NCBI GenBank assembly: GCA_933207985.1
Contig: OW240913.1
Location: 359,743,428 to 359,807,427, forward strand
Length of the DNA stretch: 64,000 bases
Reading direction: 5' to 3'
Source of the DNA: Pelobates cultripes
Lineage: Eukaryota; Chordata; Amphibia; Anura; Pelobatidae
Shown piece after piece: positions 51,701 through 61,415 of the stretch. Below the pieces are notes generated by a model that was not told the DNA's origin, made no database searches, and worked only from the letters and a program-made list of their open reading frames with translations. Position 1 is the stretch's first letter. Each line of letters starts with the position of its first letter. A program made the position numbers and the translations under genes.

Positions 51701-54643
51701 AGCCTATTTTCCTAATAGCAATTACCTCAGCTTGGAGAATTGGGAAGATCCAAGCTCTTTCCTCTTCATCGGAATTCACGATTTTCCATCAGGACAAGGT
51801 TGTGCTACATATTAAGCCTTCTTTTTTACTGAAAGTTCTTTCAAGAAAATCTCTTAATGAACCTCTGGTACTTCCATCATTTTGTAGTTTGGGAAGTTCG
51901 GTTCAAGAACGGAAGTGGCATAACCTAGATGTTCGCAGAGCACTTCTGATTTACTTATCCCGTTCAGAAGAATTTAGGTCCTCGGATCACCTGTTTATTA
52001 ATTTTCAAGGGAAAAAGAAGGGTATGGGAGCATCTAAACCCACTCTGGCGAGGTGGTTAACAGACACCATCACGTTGGCTTATGAACTGCACAATGTTCA
52101 AATACCTTCCTCCATTAGAGCGCACTCAACCACAGCCATGTCCACTTCATGGGCTGAAAAATCCAACACTTCTCCTGAAGACATCTGCAAAGCGGCAACT
52201 TGGTCCTCTTTTCATACCTTCATCAAGCACCATCGGCAACCCATCTTCTCGTTCTCTGAGGCTGCTTTTGGGCGCAAGGTGCTGCAAGCTGTAGTTCGCT
52301 GAGACCCACCCTTTTAATGTTCCAGGGATCTTGTCATATCCCACTGGTACTGCCACTATATGCTAGGAAAAACAGAAATTTTACTTACCGTAAATGATTT
52401 TTTCCTTAATATAGTGGCAGTACGATAGTAAATTTAGATTGAGCATGATGTAGCCTTTTGTGTCTTCTTTTACCGACGTTCCTGGGGAAAGTCCGGTGTT
52501 TTAAAGGGGAAGGAGGAGGGACTATTTAAATGTTTTTATTTAATTGACAGTCTGCTTGTCCATCAAGAGGATACAAACCCACTGGTACTGCCACTATAAT
52601 AAGGAAAAAATTATTTACGGTAAGTAGAATTTCTGTTATTGTGTAAAAAAGCGGAACTTGGGGGAATAAAAGACGGAGATGAATGTTTTATTCACCACTA
52701 ACAGAGCTGACATTTTCCTCTTCTGTTATGTCTGGGAATCTAAATTATCCTCTAAACAAGAGCAACCTGAAAACACAGCTCTTAAATAAAAACGGTTTCC
52801 TGGCAAAACAAAGATCTCCCCAGACCCTGCTGCCCCACCTTACACCCGTCCCCATGTTTTGTCTTAACATTTATTTTTCTTTCTAGTAAGGAAAGAATTT
52901 AAAGCGAGTCTAGCTCTGTTTATGTTTATCAGTTGGAAGTATTAGGATAGAGAGATTGGGAAGTTACCGTCTCCGCTCCTGCTCCTCCCTTTCGATCTTA
53001 TGTGAAGTGACGTATGTTGAAAAGAGGTGACAGCATCTATTTAGCAATGTTACAAACTCTGTCATGGCTTCTTGTTTTTCCAGGTTTCCCAAGGCCGCCC
53101 ATTCTCTCCTATTGGTGGGGGAAATAATATAAAGTAAAAATATAGCTTCATAACTCAAAAAAAGAAACCTGCTTATTGTGTGCAGAACTACTTTATAAAC
53201 ATCGAGGAATACGGCATTCTTTGTTCCCCTGATTAATTGTGTGCGATTGCAGCTCTATGTCACAATCCATCATACCATTATTGGTCATCGAAAAAGCAGC
53301 TTCTGGAAGTCATGTGGAGTTTAATGGATCAACAATTCAACTTGGAATCCACGAGTGTTATTTACAAATAGTGCCACAGTCTTCTTCGCTCCTACTGTGG
53401 CTCTCAAGCAGTGTATATTGTCATATGGCACCCCTCCCTCAATGTCCACTAAGTTAAAGAAAAATGAAGTAAACCCACGAAAAGCCTAAAACGACCCTAC
53501 CTCTGCAGAGGAGATAGATTTATAAAGTGCAAGTTTAATCTACATTTTCTACTAGCCAAACTGCCGGCGAATGCATACGTGAAATGCTTTTAGTTTTAGA
53601 CTGTGATGCCATGTGTCAATCTTTCGATTGCAGCAGCTATGCATACAATTACATTACATGAACTATTGTAGAATATTTAATCTTTATAATGAATGATAAC
53701 TTTGCTAGGGCACTGAAAGTCATGTATGTCGTAGCCTTTACCTTTTCGCATGGAAATAAAGCCATAAAATGAAAATAGTATGCTAACATTTTATGTTAAT
53801 GCGGGCATCCAAAAGGAGTGCCTGGTGTAATAAAACATATTGATAACAGACTAGCACCATACTGGGCGTGGTACGGATGTCAGGCAACTAATCGAAATAA
53901 ATTCCTGACTACAGCCAGAACGTAGCCATGTCCTTCCTAACACAGACACAATAGGGGATTACGGACTATATATATTATACACATGGTAAACTCGTATCAC
54001 GGTCACCACACTGTATAATGAAGTTCTCAGGAGCAAACCTTTTTAAAACAGCCTTGTTGTGAAAATAAGGTGGTATGACACGGTCAGCGGTATGTCACAC
54101 TTCATAATGTTATCAATACTGTGCTGTTCAAAGAATTATTGAAAACCCTAGCTTATCACATGTGACGTGTGCAGTGCATAGTGGGGGCTCACACAGGTTA
54201 CAGCACACTAGAAAAAGATTTCATATAAATGTAATCACTAAATGCATAGATTTGCTAGTAATTTTACTAGGCAATATTTATAATAAAAAAACACAATCAA
54301 TTTAACTTTAACCAGACAGTGCTGCCCACACATTGCAAATGCTGAGTCCAATTCAAATCAAGGGCCGTAAAATGTCAATGTCGTCATAAAATGAATCCCC
54401 CACGGCCTTCAGCTTTGAACTTTACATAACAGACAAGCAAACAGCGTTTAGTTGTGAATAACCTGGTCATGTCCAGCTGCTTAGTACACTGAACGCATTA
54501 CCTCCTGTCATTGCCCAGCACATCGAAGAAGCCAACCTCAGGACAGGTATCGGGGTTGTAAGGCCCCAGCAGGACCTGCTTGTGCAGAGCCACCAACTTC
54601 AACTTCTCTTCATAGGTTGGGTGGAAGGCTTTCCCATCCTTTT
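45535..54643 (-). CDS. ACBD3: ACBD3 (Golgi resident protein GCP60), exons 2-8, exon 1 outside window
   Basis: ACBD3 is a peripheral Golgi scaffold that binds giantin through its GOLD domain and recruits PI4KB and other partners through its central region; some picornavirus proteins also target it. Exons in transcript order: 54643-54502, 53108-52968, 50184-50026, 49207-49033, 48659-48458, 47837-47553 and 45746-45535. All junctions are AG/GT and in phase, giving about 438 residues to the stop. The human protein is 528 residues, and the missing 90 or so fit the large first exon (low-complexity N-terminus and start of the ACB domain). No exon-1-like sequence was seen up to 64000. ACBD3 is convergent with ENAH. 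Confidence 0.97.
45747..47552 (-). other. ACBD3 intron 7 (1.8 kb)
   Basis: No exon. Contains a repeat with five consecutive hairpins (46455-46668) that ends near 46830 with GGAAAACTGGAGAGTCCC, and a repeat-like stretch at 47100-47330 that was not classified. Confidence 0.7.
46455..46668. repeat. Five consecutive hairpins
   Basis: Arms: AATTAGTGCAGTTT/AAACTGCACTAATT (46455-46487); CTCCTCTAGTGGCTGTCT/AGACAGCCACTAGAGGAG (46506-46544); CTTAAAACACT/AGTGTTTTAAG (46555-46579); GCTGGA and TCCTCA against TGAGGA and TCCAGC (46584-46620); CCCATAGGAAAGCATT against AATGCTTTCTTATGGG (46633-46668). Probably part of a dispersed repeat. Confidence 0.85.
47553..47837 (-). CDS. ACBD3: ACBD3 exon 7: GOLD domain, first part
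   Basis: 285 bp, acceptor GGTTTCTTTCAG and donor GTAGGT. It encodes [20 protein letters not shown], then [40 protein letters not shown] and an acidic [11 protein letters not shown] tail. This is the beta-strand core of the GOLD domain, which binds giantin, with the acidic loop also present in human ACBD3. Confidence 0.98.
47838..48457 (-). other. ACBD3 intron 6 (620 bp), nothing recognised
   Basis: AT-rich with no repeat family or exon identified. Confidence 0.6.
48458..48659 (-). CDS. ACBD3: ACBD3 exon 6: variable linker
   Basis: 202 bp, acceptor CTTTTCCCTCAG and donor GTTTGT. It encodes [15 protein letters not shown], a Ser/Thr/Asn-rich linker with [12 protein letters not shown], and ENGPK. 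The linker is less conserved than its neighbours but keeps the landmarks VNGQ and ENGPK. It ends in phase 1. Confidence 0.95.
48660..49032 (-). other. ACBD3 intron 5 (373 bp), nothing recognised
   Basis: No repeat, exon or RNA gene identified. Confidence 0.6.
49033..49207 (-). CDS. ACBD3: ACBD3 exon 5: Gln-rich PI4KB-binding region
   Basis: 175 bp, acceptor TTTTGCTGCAG and donor GTATAT. It encodes [20 protein letters not shown], then [20 protein letters not shown] and [18 protein letters not shown]. In human ACBD3 this Gln-rich helix binds PI4KB. It ends in phase 0. Confidence 0.97.
49208..50025 (-). other. ACBD3 intron 4 (818 bp), nothing recognised
   Basis: Begins with the donor GTATAT side at exon 5's acceptor tract and holds an A-run at 49235-49249. 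No exon. Short frames overlapping the exon-4 edge are shadows. Confidence 0.6.
50026..50184 (-). CDS. ACBD3: ACBD3 exon 4: charged coiled coil
   Basis: 159 bp, acceptor TTCATAAATAG and donor GTAAGG. It encodes about 53 residues of [20 protein letters not shown] sequence, ending [13 protein letters not shown]. This charged helix matches the central charged amino-acid region of ACBD3. The last Lys codon is split AA|G. Confidence 0.96.
51390..51510 (+). pseudogene. DIRS gag-like ORF start, truncated
   Basis: The ATG at 51390 opens [18 protein letters not shown] and continues through a Lys-rich stretch with CSECAPP to a stop at 51508-51510, just before the recombinase frame. It is probably the remaining start of the first DIRS ORF, joined to the recombinase by the internal deletion. 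Confidence 0.5.
51514..52302 (+). CDS. DIRS-like tyrosine recombinase, open but probably inactive
   Basis: 262-residue frame with the layout of a DIRS tyrosine recombinase, which circularises and integrates the element's c[14 protein letters not shown] (Arg75) matches the first catalytic Arg box. [14 protein letters not shown] (residues 201-214) matches the usual HSTR-type box, but the HxxR Arg at about 207 is Thr. The final box [18 protein letters not shown] has His at about 239-240 where the nucleophilic Tyr is expected. The true N-terminus is probably lost to the deletion, as the Met at 51514 is internal. The family is clear; inactivity is inferred from two residues. Confidence 0.85.
   Translation: MQKENVDFATCLLIRSFFKSILLQRPPRKFQFPSCDLSLVLQSLCEALVEPLEGVSLRILSLKPIFLIAITSAWRIGKIQALSSSSEFTIFHQDKVVLHIKPSFLLKVLSRKSLNEPLVLPSFCSLGSSVQERKWHNLDVRRALLIYLSRSEEFRSSDHLFINFQGKKKGMGASKPTLARWLTDTITLAYELHNVQIPSSIRAHSTTAMSTSWAEKSNTSPEDICKAATWSSFHTFIKHHRQPIFSFSEAAFGRKVLQAVVR
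52968..53108 (-). CDS. ACBD3: ACBD3 exon 3: end of ACB domain and start of the charged region
   Basis: 141 bp, acceptor CCCCACCAATAG and donor GTAACT. It encodes [19 protein letters not shown], then [13 protein letters not shown] and [12 protein letters not shown]. The REWAALGN block is the C-terminal helix signature of the ACB fold. The exon leads into the Glu/Arg-rich coiled coil. Confidence 0.97.
53109..54501 (-). other. ACBD3 intron 2 (1.4 kb), nothing recognised
   Basis: AT-rich. No exon, known repeat or RNA gene identified. Confidence 0.6.
54502..54643 (-). CDS. ACBD3: ACBD3 exon 2: acyl-CoA-binding domain
   Basis: 142 bp, acceptor CCGTTATACAG and donor GTAATG on the minus strand. It encodes [20 protein letters not shown], then [20 protein letters not shown] and VLGNDRR. 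This is the central ACB fold, with the KLxLxALxKQ-xxGpyn core. Its first codon needs one base (G) from exon 1. Confidence 0.97.
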
Positions 54644-55555
54644 CTGTATAACGGAACATTCAAAGTTAGAAACTATTCTCAAACAGCTGTTTAACCTCTT
54701 TTACAGAAACAAAACCTCGCTTTACCAACATACTTGGGATCTCCAGAGTATGTTATGTGTGTTTAAAGATACATGGCATTTGTGATGGACTTACAGCAGA
54801 TCTCATGCAGGCATTGGGAAGCAGCACTATGAATGCAGTTGGCTCTTCGCCTCAAGGCTTTTGAATGGAGACCTTTAATTTCACTGCATGTTAGCAGGGC
54901 AGGCTATTTAAATAACTCTTCTATTGAATTAGGTTTACATCAAAGTACCTCCCAGCGCAAGAGAAATGATGGAACCATTACTAACTGGTTATTAGATCTA
55001 CATTTAACTTGAAGCAAGCTACAGGACAATTGGTATTTTCCAGGAATTGATAAGGCATTAAAAAAAAAGGCAACAAAAATAGAACAAAAAGCAAAGGAGT
55101 AAAGGAACTCTAATTTCAAATAATTACATAAAAACAAAATAAATATGCTTATGTTTAATGTTAGATGGCTTTTTTTATATTTGATTATGTTGTTAACAGA
55201 CTCAGAAGGGTTATAGACAAGACTACTTTATTGGACCTATGATCTGATTGTATCTGCATAGTCTGAGTTTGAAAGTTAAGGCAGCCGGGTCAAATGTGGA
55301 ACTAGTAACGACAACCAAAGTGAATGCAAAATTAAGAGATCGACTCAAGAGTACATTTAGATTTGTGAACCGACATAACCAACACATTGATAAATGAATT
55401 ACCCTGAACTCATGCCATCTCTTCCAGTCTGCTGACTCGTCACGTGACCTCTCTGTGGTCACGGTAAGAAAACTGATTACAAAAAGGACAAGAGACAAAG
55501 ATAAGCCTTACTAGACCTCAAAGGGTTCAATATAAACTGGATTGGAAGTGTTGCT

Positions 55556-56140
55556 TAAAGCGGCACAGACATGGCTGCATCCAGGTTTTTTGTTGTTGTT
55601 TTTTTTTAATCCTACCCCTTTTTTGTTTGTTTTTTTAACCCCCCTCCCCCCGACTCCACTACATCTAATTGTCCCCCTAGTTACCCCAAATGCCCTTAAG
55701 CCCCCCATATTACCTATTTTATCTTTATTTCGTGCCCAGGTCCTGGGCGCCGCCATCTTTGTGTGGCTAGATGAAGTCCCTGTGTGACACGTCATCTGCC
55801 CACACTAAATAGCAAAGAGAAATTCCCGCACATGCCCAGTTAAACACTTGGGCATTAGCTATTGTCCGGAATTTTGTGTATTCGTGAGAATATCGTTGTT
55901 CGTTTGTTCAGTTTATTACAGGGAGGTAGCTACCGGCACGCAGCTCCCTCCTGGTAATATGTAAAAATAGAAGGGATCGGGAGCAGAGCTTCCCGCAACT
56001 TCATAAGCCCCCCATGTGCTCTCTCTCTCACTCTATGGGGGTCCATATTAGCATAGGGGAGATTGAAATCTCCAGAATCCCCCTACTCGATATACCACAA
56101 GTATGGGGCATGTCTACTAAACAGTGAGCAGCCTGTGGCC
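55556..56140 (-). mobile_element. 600-bp dispersed repeat, copy 1
   Basis: Begins TAAAGCGGCAC and runs through CATGCCCAGTTAAACACTTG and GCACGCAGCTCCCTCCTGGT to ACAGTGAGCAGCCTGTGGCC. The same segments occur in reverse order and complement at 60815-61415. No reading frame with recognisable similarity. The class is not determined. Confidence 0.8.
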
Positions 56141-56453
56141 AATTACATTTGTGCACATTTGTTGCGGGTAGGATTGTTAATGTCCGCTGCCACAGTGTAA
56201 CGAGATTCTGACGGATTGCTGTAACTGTGCTTAGCCACTTATTTATTCATGATAGATAGAACAAGGAACATGTATGAAATAACCATGAAGAGTAACACAA
56301 GCTCTCGCAGCCAAGCCTGCTAAAATGGCAATCTGGGAGATTGACCAAGACTAGCCGGAGAACAATGAATATTAGCAATTAATTCTCACACGAAGAAGCA
56401 CAGTAAGGCTTTTCAGGTTGGATCCCAGACTCACAAAACACAGTGCGTTAACC

Positions 56454-56520
56454 CGGCTCCGGTGCCAGGCTCACAAACACGGCTCCGGTGCCAGGCTCAC
56501 AAACACGGCTCCGGTGGCAG
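56454..56520. repeat. 26-bp tandem repeat, three copies
   Basis: Units of CGGCTCCGGTGCCAGGCTCA plus CAAACA. CCCAGGCTCACAAACACGG recurs at about 63521-63539, suggesting a shared parent repeat. Confidence 0.85.
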
Positions 56521-58299
56521 ATAGTGAAATACAAGGTACTGAACACAGACAGATCCAATGGAAACCAGAAATAAGAAAGAGGGTTTCATTCATAGGCAGA
56601 CAGAAAGATTACTGGTAACGCCGGGGCTGGGGACTACAGAATACAAATCCCACAGCTGATTAGCCACCACGTACATATAAGCACAAGGAAACAGAAAGAT
56701 GAAACCACACACACAAGGCTCCCAGTGAAAAAGAATCGCAGAACAGATTTAGCCAAGAAATCTCAGTCACTTACTTGACCCAGCAGATTTACAGCACATT
56801 AAAGAAATACTGGAAGATTTAAAAAACATAAAATACAGCAAAGTGCCCTGAAACAATTCACAGGGTCTGTCCAACATGATACAGATACTAAGTGGTGAAA
56901 ATAAGTCAAACATCCCCAGTAGGGACTTAGAACAACAAGAAAATGTCAGCTCATGGTCAAGTAACAAAACTGATGTTTAGTGGAAACAGTTACTTTGCTA
57001 GCCACTGGTTAACTGTGAGCCACTGTGTTGCATTCTACAGAACAGAACTACCATCACAAAACAGTCAAACTGGTCCTACCTGCCTCGAAATGGGGTTAAT
57101 GAGATGTAGAACGAGCAACAAGTGCATGACAATAGCAGAGCACTTAACAGCATTGTATCAATTACCAAGGAAACTGAAACAGAAGAGCCATGTTCACTTA
57201 GAGAATATACACCAGTGATGGCTCAACTGGCAACAGTGATTGGACTTCATGATCCAGAATGCTCAGCCAGCACACACACAAAAAAAACCAATATGACTAT
57301 GTTAGCCATCACTAGTGTCACTTTAAGAACAAATCTGTGCCAAAATCCTGGGGGAAAAAAATGTAAACCATACAGGTTCATCAAATAGATGTTCGTTATC
57401 ACAAAAGTATAAATATAGAAATCAAGTGGCGGAGAAAGGAAACCAATGTTTACAAATAAAACAAAATCCACTAAAATGTTAAATGAAAAAGTCTGCTTCA
57501 TACACAGAATCAACGGCTTCAATTTCCATGTCACTAACCAGGCTTTAAAAAGTTACTGGCCATTTCAAGTCTGGGGTGTATATTGAAATGTATTTAAATC
57601 TTCTGCTCATAATTTTTTTGACAGTATTCTTTTCAACATTGATTTTCTTTTTTCTAGTATTCATCTCATAGGTGAATCATCTGAAAAGTGACCCTTCTCA
57701 CTGCACAGACAGATGTGGTTTATTACCTGAAATCAATAAAGGAGGTATAATAGTTAAAGTGGATCTGTCAAGTTCAGGGTCTCAGCATATTTCCCCCGAA
57801 ACAGATGGTGTTTTACTTATCTTTAACTGTCCCTCACAGCCACCGCCTTCTTCATGATTAAGGTGCTCTTCAGCTGCCAGGAGCCTTGTCAGTGCTGTAT
57901 ACTCGCACATGCGCAAGAGTACAGCACTGAAGTCTGGGGAGGATCCTGCAAGACCACTGGATCATTCAGTCACGGTGATTTAAATGTATTAAATGGGTTA
58001 TTTGTAGGGCTCACCTTAAGCGTTGCATAAAGCATATGTTTCAGTCTGGGCTAAATATTGCAATCACAAAGAGAAGTTCCTGGCACTCAAGGCTTCTCAA
58101 TACGTGCAGATTTTTTTTAGGGATCATAAGCACAGGGTGGTGTTTTTCGACCGGAACAACTTTTTGCAAAACATAACTCGAGAAACACCGTTTTGAGTCT
58201 TGAGTGGTCAGAACTTCTATATGTGATTGCCAGAGTGATTTTGATAGCCTCCCGTTTCGGTTTAATGGAGAGGGAGGAGACACTGAATGTTTGGATGCA

Positions 58300-58498
58300 T
58301 TTTAGGCAGCCATGACCCAGGAAGGATCTCTAACAGCCATCTGAGGAGTGGCCAGTGAAGTTATCACTAGGCTGTAATGTAAACACTGCATTTTTTCTGA
58401 AAAGACAGTGTTTACAGCAAAAGGCCTGAAGGTAATGATTCTACTCACCAGAACAAATTCAATAAGCTGTAGTTGTTCTGGTGACTATAGTGTTCCTT
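58300..58498 (-). mobile_element. Partial copy of the ACACTATAGTCACC family
   Basis: GTAATGTAAACACTGCATTT, then GTTCTGGTGACTATAGTGTT are the reverse complement of the left part of the element at 21293. It abuts a short MITE at 58499. Confidence 0.65.
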
Positions 58499-58576
58499 TA
58501 ACCCCTTAAGGACACATGACATGTGTGACATGTCATGATTCCCTTTTATTCCAGAAGTTTGGTCCTTAATGGGTTA
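58499..58576. repeat. Short palindromic MITE (CCTTAAGGGGTTAA family)
   Basis: Begins TAACCCCTTAAGGACACATG and ends GGTCCTTAATGGGTTA. An internal ACATGTGTGACATGT hairpin is present. Confidence 0.75.
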
Positions 58577-58712
58577 AACAATCAGCTTTCCCTAATCATT
58601 ATATTGGAATATACAATGTTCAAATTAAACCTAGGGCAGCGAGGTCTCATTATAGACACAAATAGATAAAACTTTGTAATACAGTGAAAATTTATTATAA
58701 AACTGAGATGTG

Positions 58713-60175
58713 GGGGGGGGGGGCGGGGCCGGACCGCCGACGGGATCAGACGTGCTTTGTCTGAGCTCCCGCGTCAGGGCCGAAAAATCGGCGAAAACCG
58801 GAGGCCAAACCTAACCAGCGGTCCATACTGGCGACCAAATTGACCCCCAGCTGATGGGGAACGCGGGGATACCTCACAAGACCCTGCCTGGCAACAGTGA
58901 CCCGACAAGAGCCCGAAGCAGAAAGGAGCTTGAGCCGGGATGGGACGGCCGCCCTCCCGGGTCTCCAGTCAGCGTCTGGCTCCCCTCCCCCCCTCTGGAC
59001 CGGGGGGGTCATCCCGGTCTACAAGGGCAACCACTGGGGCACAAATCTGGGCCCAGAACAACCACTCTGCCGTGGAACACCTACCGAGCGGCACCCCACA
59101 AGATGGCCGCCGCTCGCAAGCCATGTGCGCGACCGGCCAGCATGACAGAGCCGATCGCAGACCACCCAGCTAGAACAAGGCAAGTCCGGGGACAAAACAT
59201 CTACCACAGCAGGGGAAAGAGTGGGGCTGAAAGAGTTACTAAACCCTCTGACCGCAACCGGCGACCCCTGGGGGAGCTGTGCTCTCACGCTGCATGATGT
59301 TTCTACCAGCCGCCCTTCCCAAGCAACAACAAGCTTGTTAGCTCTGCACTCGGCTACAGATCAAGCCTGGAAGGAGAAGCCCAACTACCACCCAGATGAG
59401 TACCCTAGACACCTGTGAAAGCATGTGGATCCCTGTCATTGTGCATTGAGCAGGACTACTGTGTCTCCCTGTCACAGCCCACGAGTCTGAAGTTAACCCA
59501 TCCTATAGGCCAGCACAGAGACAACCACAGCCCAACGTTACGCGGGCTTTACAAGGGACTACAGTTTTAACTTTGTCTTGCTGCCTAAGCCCCAGTATTC
59601 TTTGCTATACACTGCTACAGTATTGCCTTTCCTACCTATGTTAAATGGCAACGATCTGCTAAGCTCCAGTGGTCCTAACTAAGCTTTTGACTAGCCAATA
59701 TGTAAAACAATAATTACTACTTAAAACGTAAGCTCTTGTCTAGCCAGCATGTTAAACAATAATTCTTACTTAAAACGTACCAATCGTGCATTGCATAACA
59801 TAATTCACCACGTGTGTCTGACATGATTCTTCAGTATCAGTGAGCTAGGCATATATGCAGATTTAATATTATATTATCTTGTCTAGATACCAAACGTGCA
59901 GTATAAATCTGTTATGTCTTACACCATGATAGACACACTGGTTCAGCGTGGTCCTAGCCTACCCCAGATATAGCATGTTTACCTTATCGCATGATACACC
60001 CAGCATGTATTGTTAACCCGTTGTATATTACTTTAAAAAATGTGTGCAGTCACTTCATATACCATGTCAAAGTTACACAATGTTTGATGCTTGAACTACT
60101 TGCCAATACTGTCGTGGTATCGCAAGTCTGTATGTAAACGCTTGCACAACAAAAATAAAGAATTAAAAAAAAAAA
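58713..60175 (+). mobile_element. L1-derived non-LTR insertion with target-site duplication
   Basis: Starts with a G run and GGGCGGGGCCGGACCGCC and ends CAAAAATAAAGAATTAAAA in a poly(A) tail. The 14-base sequence AAAACTGAGATGTG flanks it at 58699-58712 and 60176-60189. The GC-rich first 600 bases look like a LINE-1 5' region and the rest like its 3' end. At 1.46 kb it lacks ORF2. Open frames in 58746-59418 (one includes KMAAARKPC) show no recognised domain. Confidence 0.85.
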
Positions 60176-60439
60176 AAAACTGAGATGTGTATATTTACAA
60201 GAGCTCTATTGCCAGAGGTATATGTTAACAGACAGGGGCCTAATGTACATTGTGCATGCTTTTCACTATCTCAAATTATTATGTTCTAACTTGACACATT
60301 GGGGAGACGGAGCTGTGTTAGTGGTTTGTTCTGCTGTTGACGATGGTACAGATCCCAGCAGACTGATAAGTCACTACAGTGCAGCCCTGAGCTGGGCCAA
60401 TTAAAATACTAATGTTCTACAGAAGACTAGACAGTAGCC

Positions 60440-60790
60440 CCCCCCCCCCATCATTATGGCCCCCACGCGCCGCCCAGTGGTGGTGGCTATCAACATGGCC
60501 CCGACCCGCCGCCCAGGGGTGGGGGGAAGGACAGTAGGTCGTCCCCCCTCATTATCATCATGGCCGCCGCCCAGGGGTGGGGGCCTGGGGAAGGACAGGT
60601 CTCCCCTCATTGTCATCATTGCCCCTGCCGCCCGGGGTGGGGCCGTGAGGACAGTAGGTTTCCCCCCCCCCCATTATCATTATGACCCCCACCCACTGCC
60701 CAGGGGTGGGGGCGGGGAGGACAGTAGGTCCCCGTCCCCCCATTGTAATTTATGGCCCCCACCCACCGCTCAGGGGTGGGGGCCAGATAG
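60440..60790. repeat. GC-rich tandem units, GGCCCCCACCC(G/A)CCGCCCAGGGG
   Basis: About five degenerate units of roughly 60-70 bp, each with a CCCCCATTATCAT-like stretch, a CACCCGCCGCCCAGGGGTGG core and GGACAGTAGGT. Related to 18390-18610. Confidence 0.75.
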
Positions 60791-60814
60791 TAGGTTTTTT
60801 TTTCCTACATTGAG

Positions 60815-61415
60815 CAGGCACAGGCTGCTCACTGTTTAGTGGACATGCCCCTACTGGCGGTATAGCAAGTAGGGGCATTGGGGAGATTTTAACTTCCCTT
60901 GTGGTATTATGGGGGTCATATTGACCCCCATAGATTGAGGGGGAGCCTGGGGGGCTTATGAAGTGGCGGGGAGCACTGCTCCCTGCCGCTTCTATTTTTA
61001 CATTTTACAAGGAGGGAGCTGCGTGCCGGTAGCTCCCTCCTTGTAATAAACTGAACGAACAAACGATCACTGATACACAGTGTTAGTTGTTAGTCTGATT
61101 TTTCTATTCATTCATTCATCTTTCTGATGAATGAATGGATGAATTTCCCGTTCGCACGTCCAAGTGTTTAACTGGGCATGTGCGGGAATCTCACAGTCTA
61201 TCTAGTGTGGGCAGGTGACGTGTCCCACAGGGACTTCATCTACCCACACAAAGATGACGGCGCCCTGAATAAAGATCGGGGCAGAAAATAAAGATTAAAA
61301 AATAGGTAATGTGGGGGGCTTAGGGGCATTTGGGAGTGACACGGTGTCAATTAGAGATAGTGGAGTTAAAAAAAAAACCCCAAAAAACAGGATTTGGCAT
61401 GACAGTGCCGCTTTA
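60815..61415 (+). mobile_element. 600-bp dispersed repeat, copy 2 (inverted)
   Basis: Reverse complement of 55556-56140: CAGGCTGCTCACTGTTTAGT, GGAGGGAGCTGCGTGCCGGT, AAGTGTTTAACTGGGCATGT and the end AGTGCCGCTTTAAG. It includes AGATGACGGCGCCCTGAA near 61255. Confidence 0.8.

Larger units (their letters stand above)
50756..52640 (+). mobile_element. DIRS-like retrotransposon, internally deleted
   Basis: The left end (ATAGTGGCAGTACCAGTGGG, TTTGTATCCTCTTGATGGAC) is inverted at the right end (GTCCATCAAGAGGATACAAA, CCCACTGGTACTGCCACTAT). An internal region at 52333-52432 contains complements of both ends (CCCACTGGTACTGCCACTAT, and TTTTTTCCTTAATATAGTGG), the internal complementary region diagnostic of DIRS elements. 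A gag-like start ([14 protein letters not shown]) at 51390 stops at 51510, and a recombinase frame follows. Reverse transcriptase and RNase H are absent: 1.9 kb instead of the 5-6 kb typical of the group. Confidence 0.88.
50185..52967 (-). other. ACBD3 intron 3 (2.8 kb) carrying a DIRS-like element
   Basis: About two thirds of the intron is the DIRS-like retrotransposon (50756-52640), lying opposite to ACBD3 transcription. The remaining 570 and 330 bases show nothing recognisable. Confidence 0.8.

Noticed and set aside
58854..59418. 147-codon frame and others in GC-rich sequence, possible ACBD3 exon 1 or CpG promoter
   Set aside because: It lies inside an insertion with target duplication and poly(A) tail, and has no ACB-domain sequence, so it is L1-derived.
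60401..60839. 127-codon Pro/Arg-rich frame
   Set aside because: GC-rich tandem repeat lacking stops by composition; no domain.
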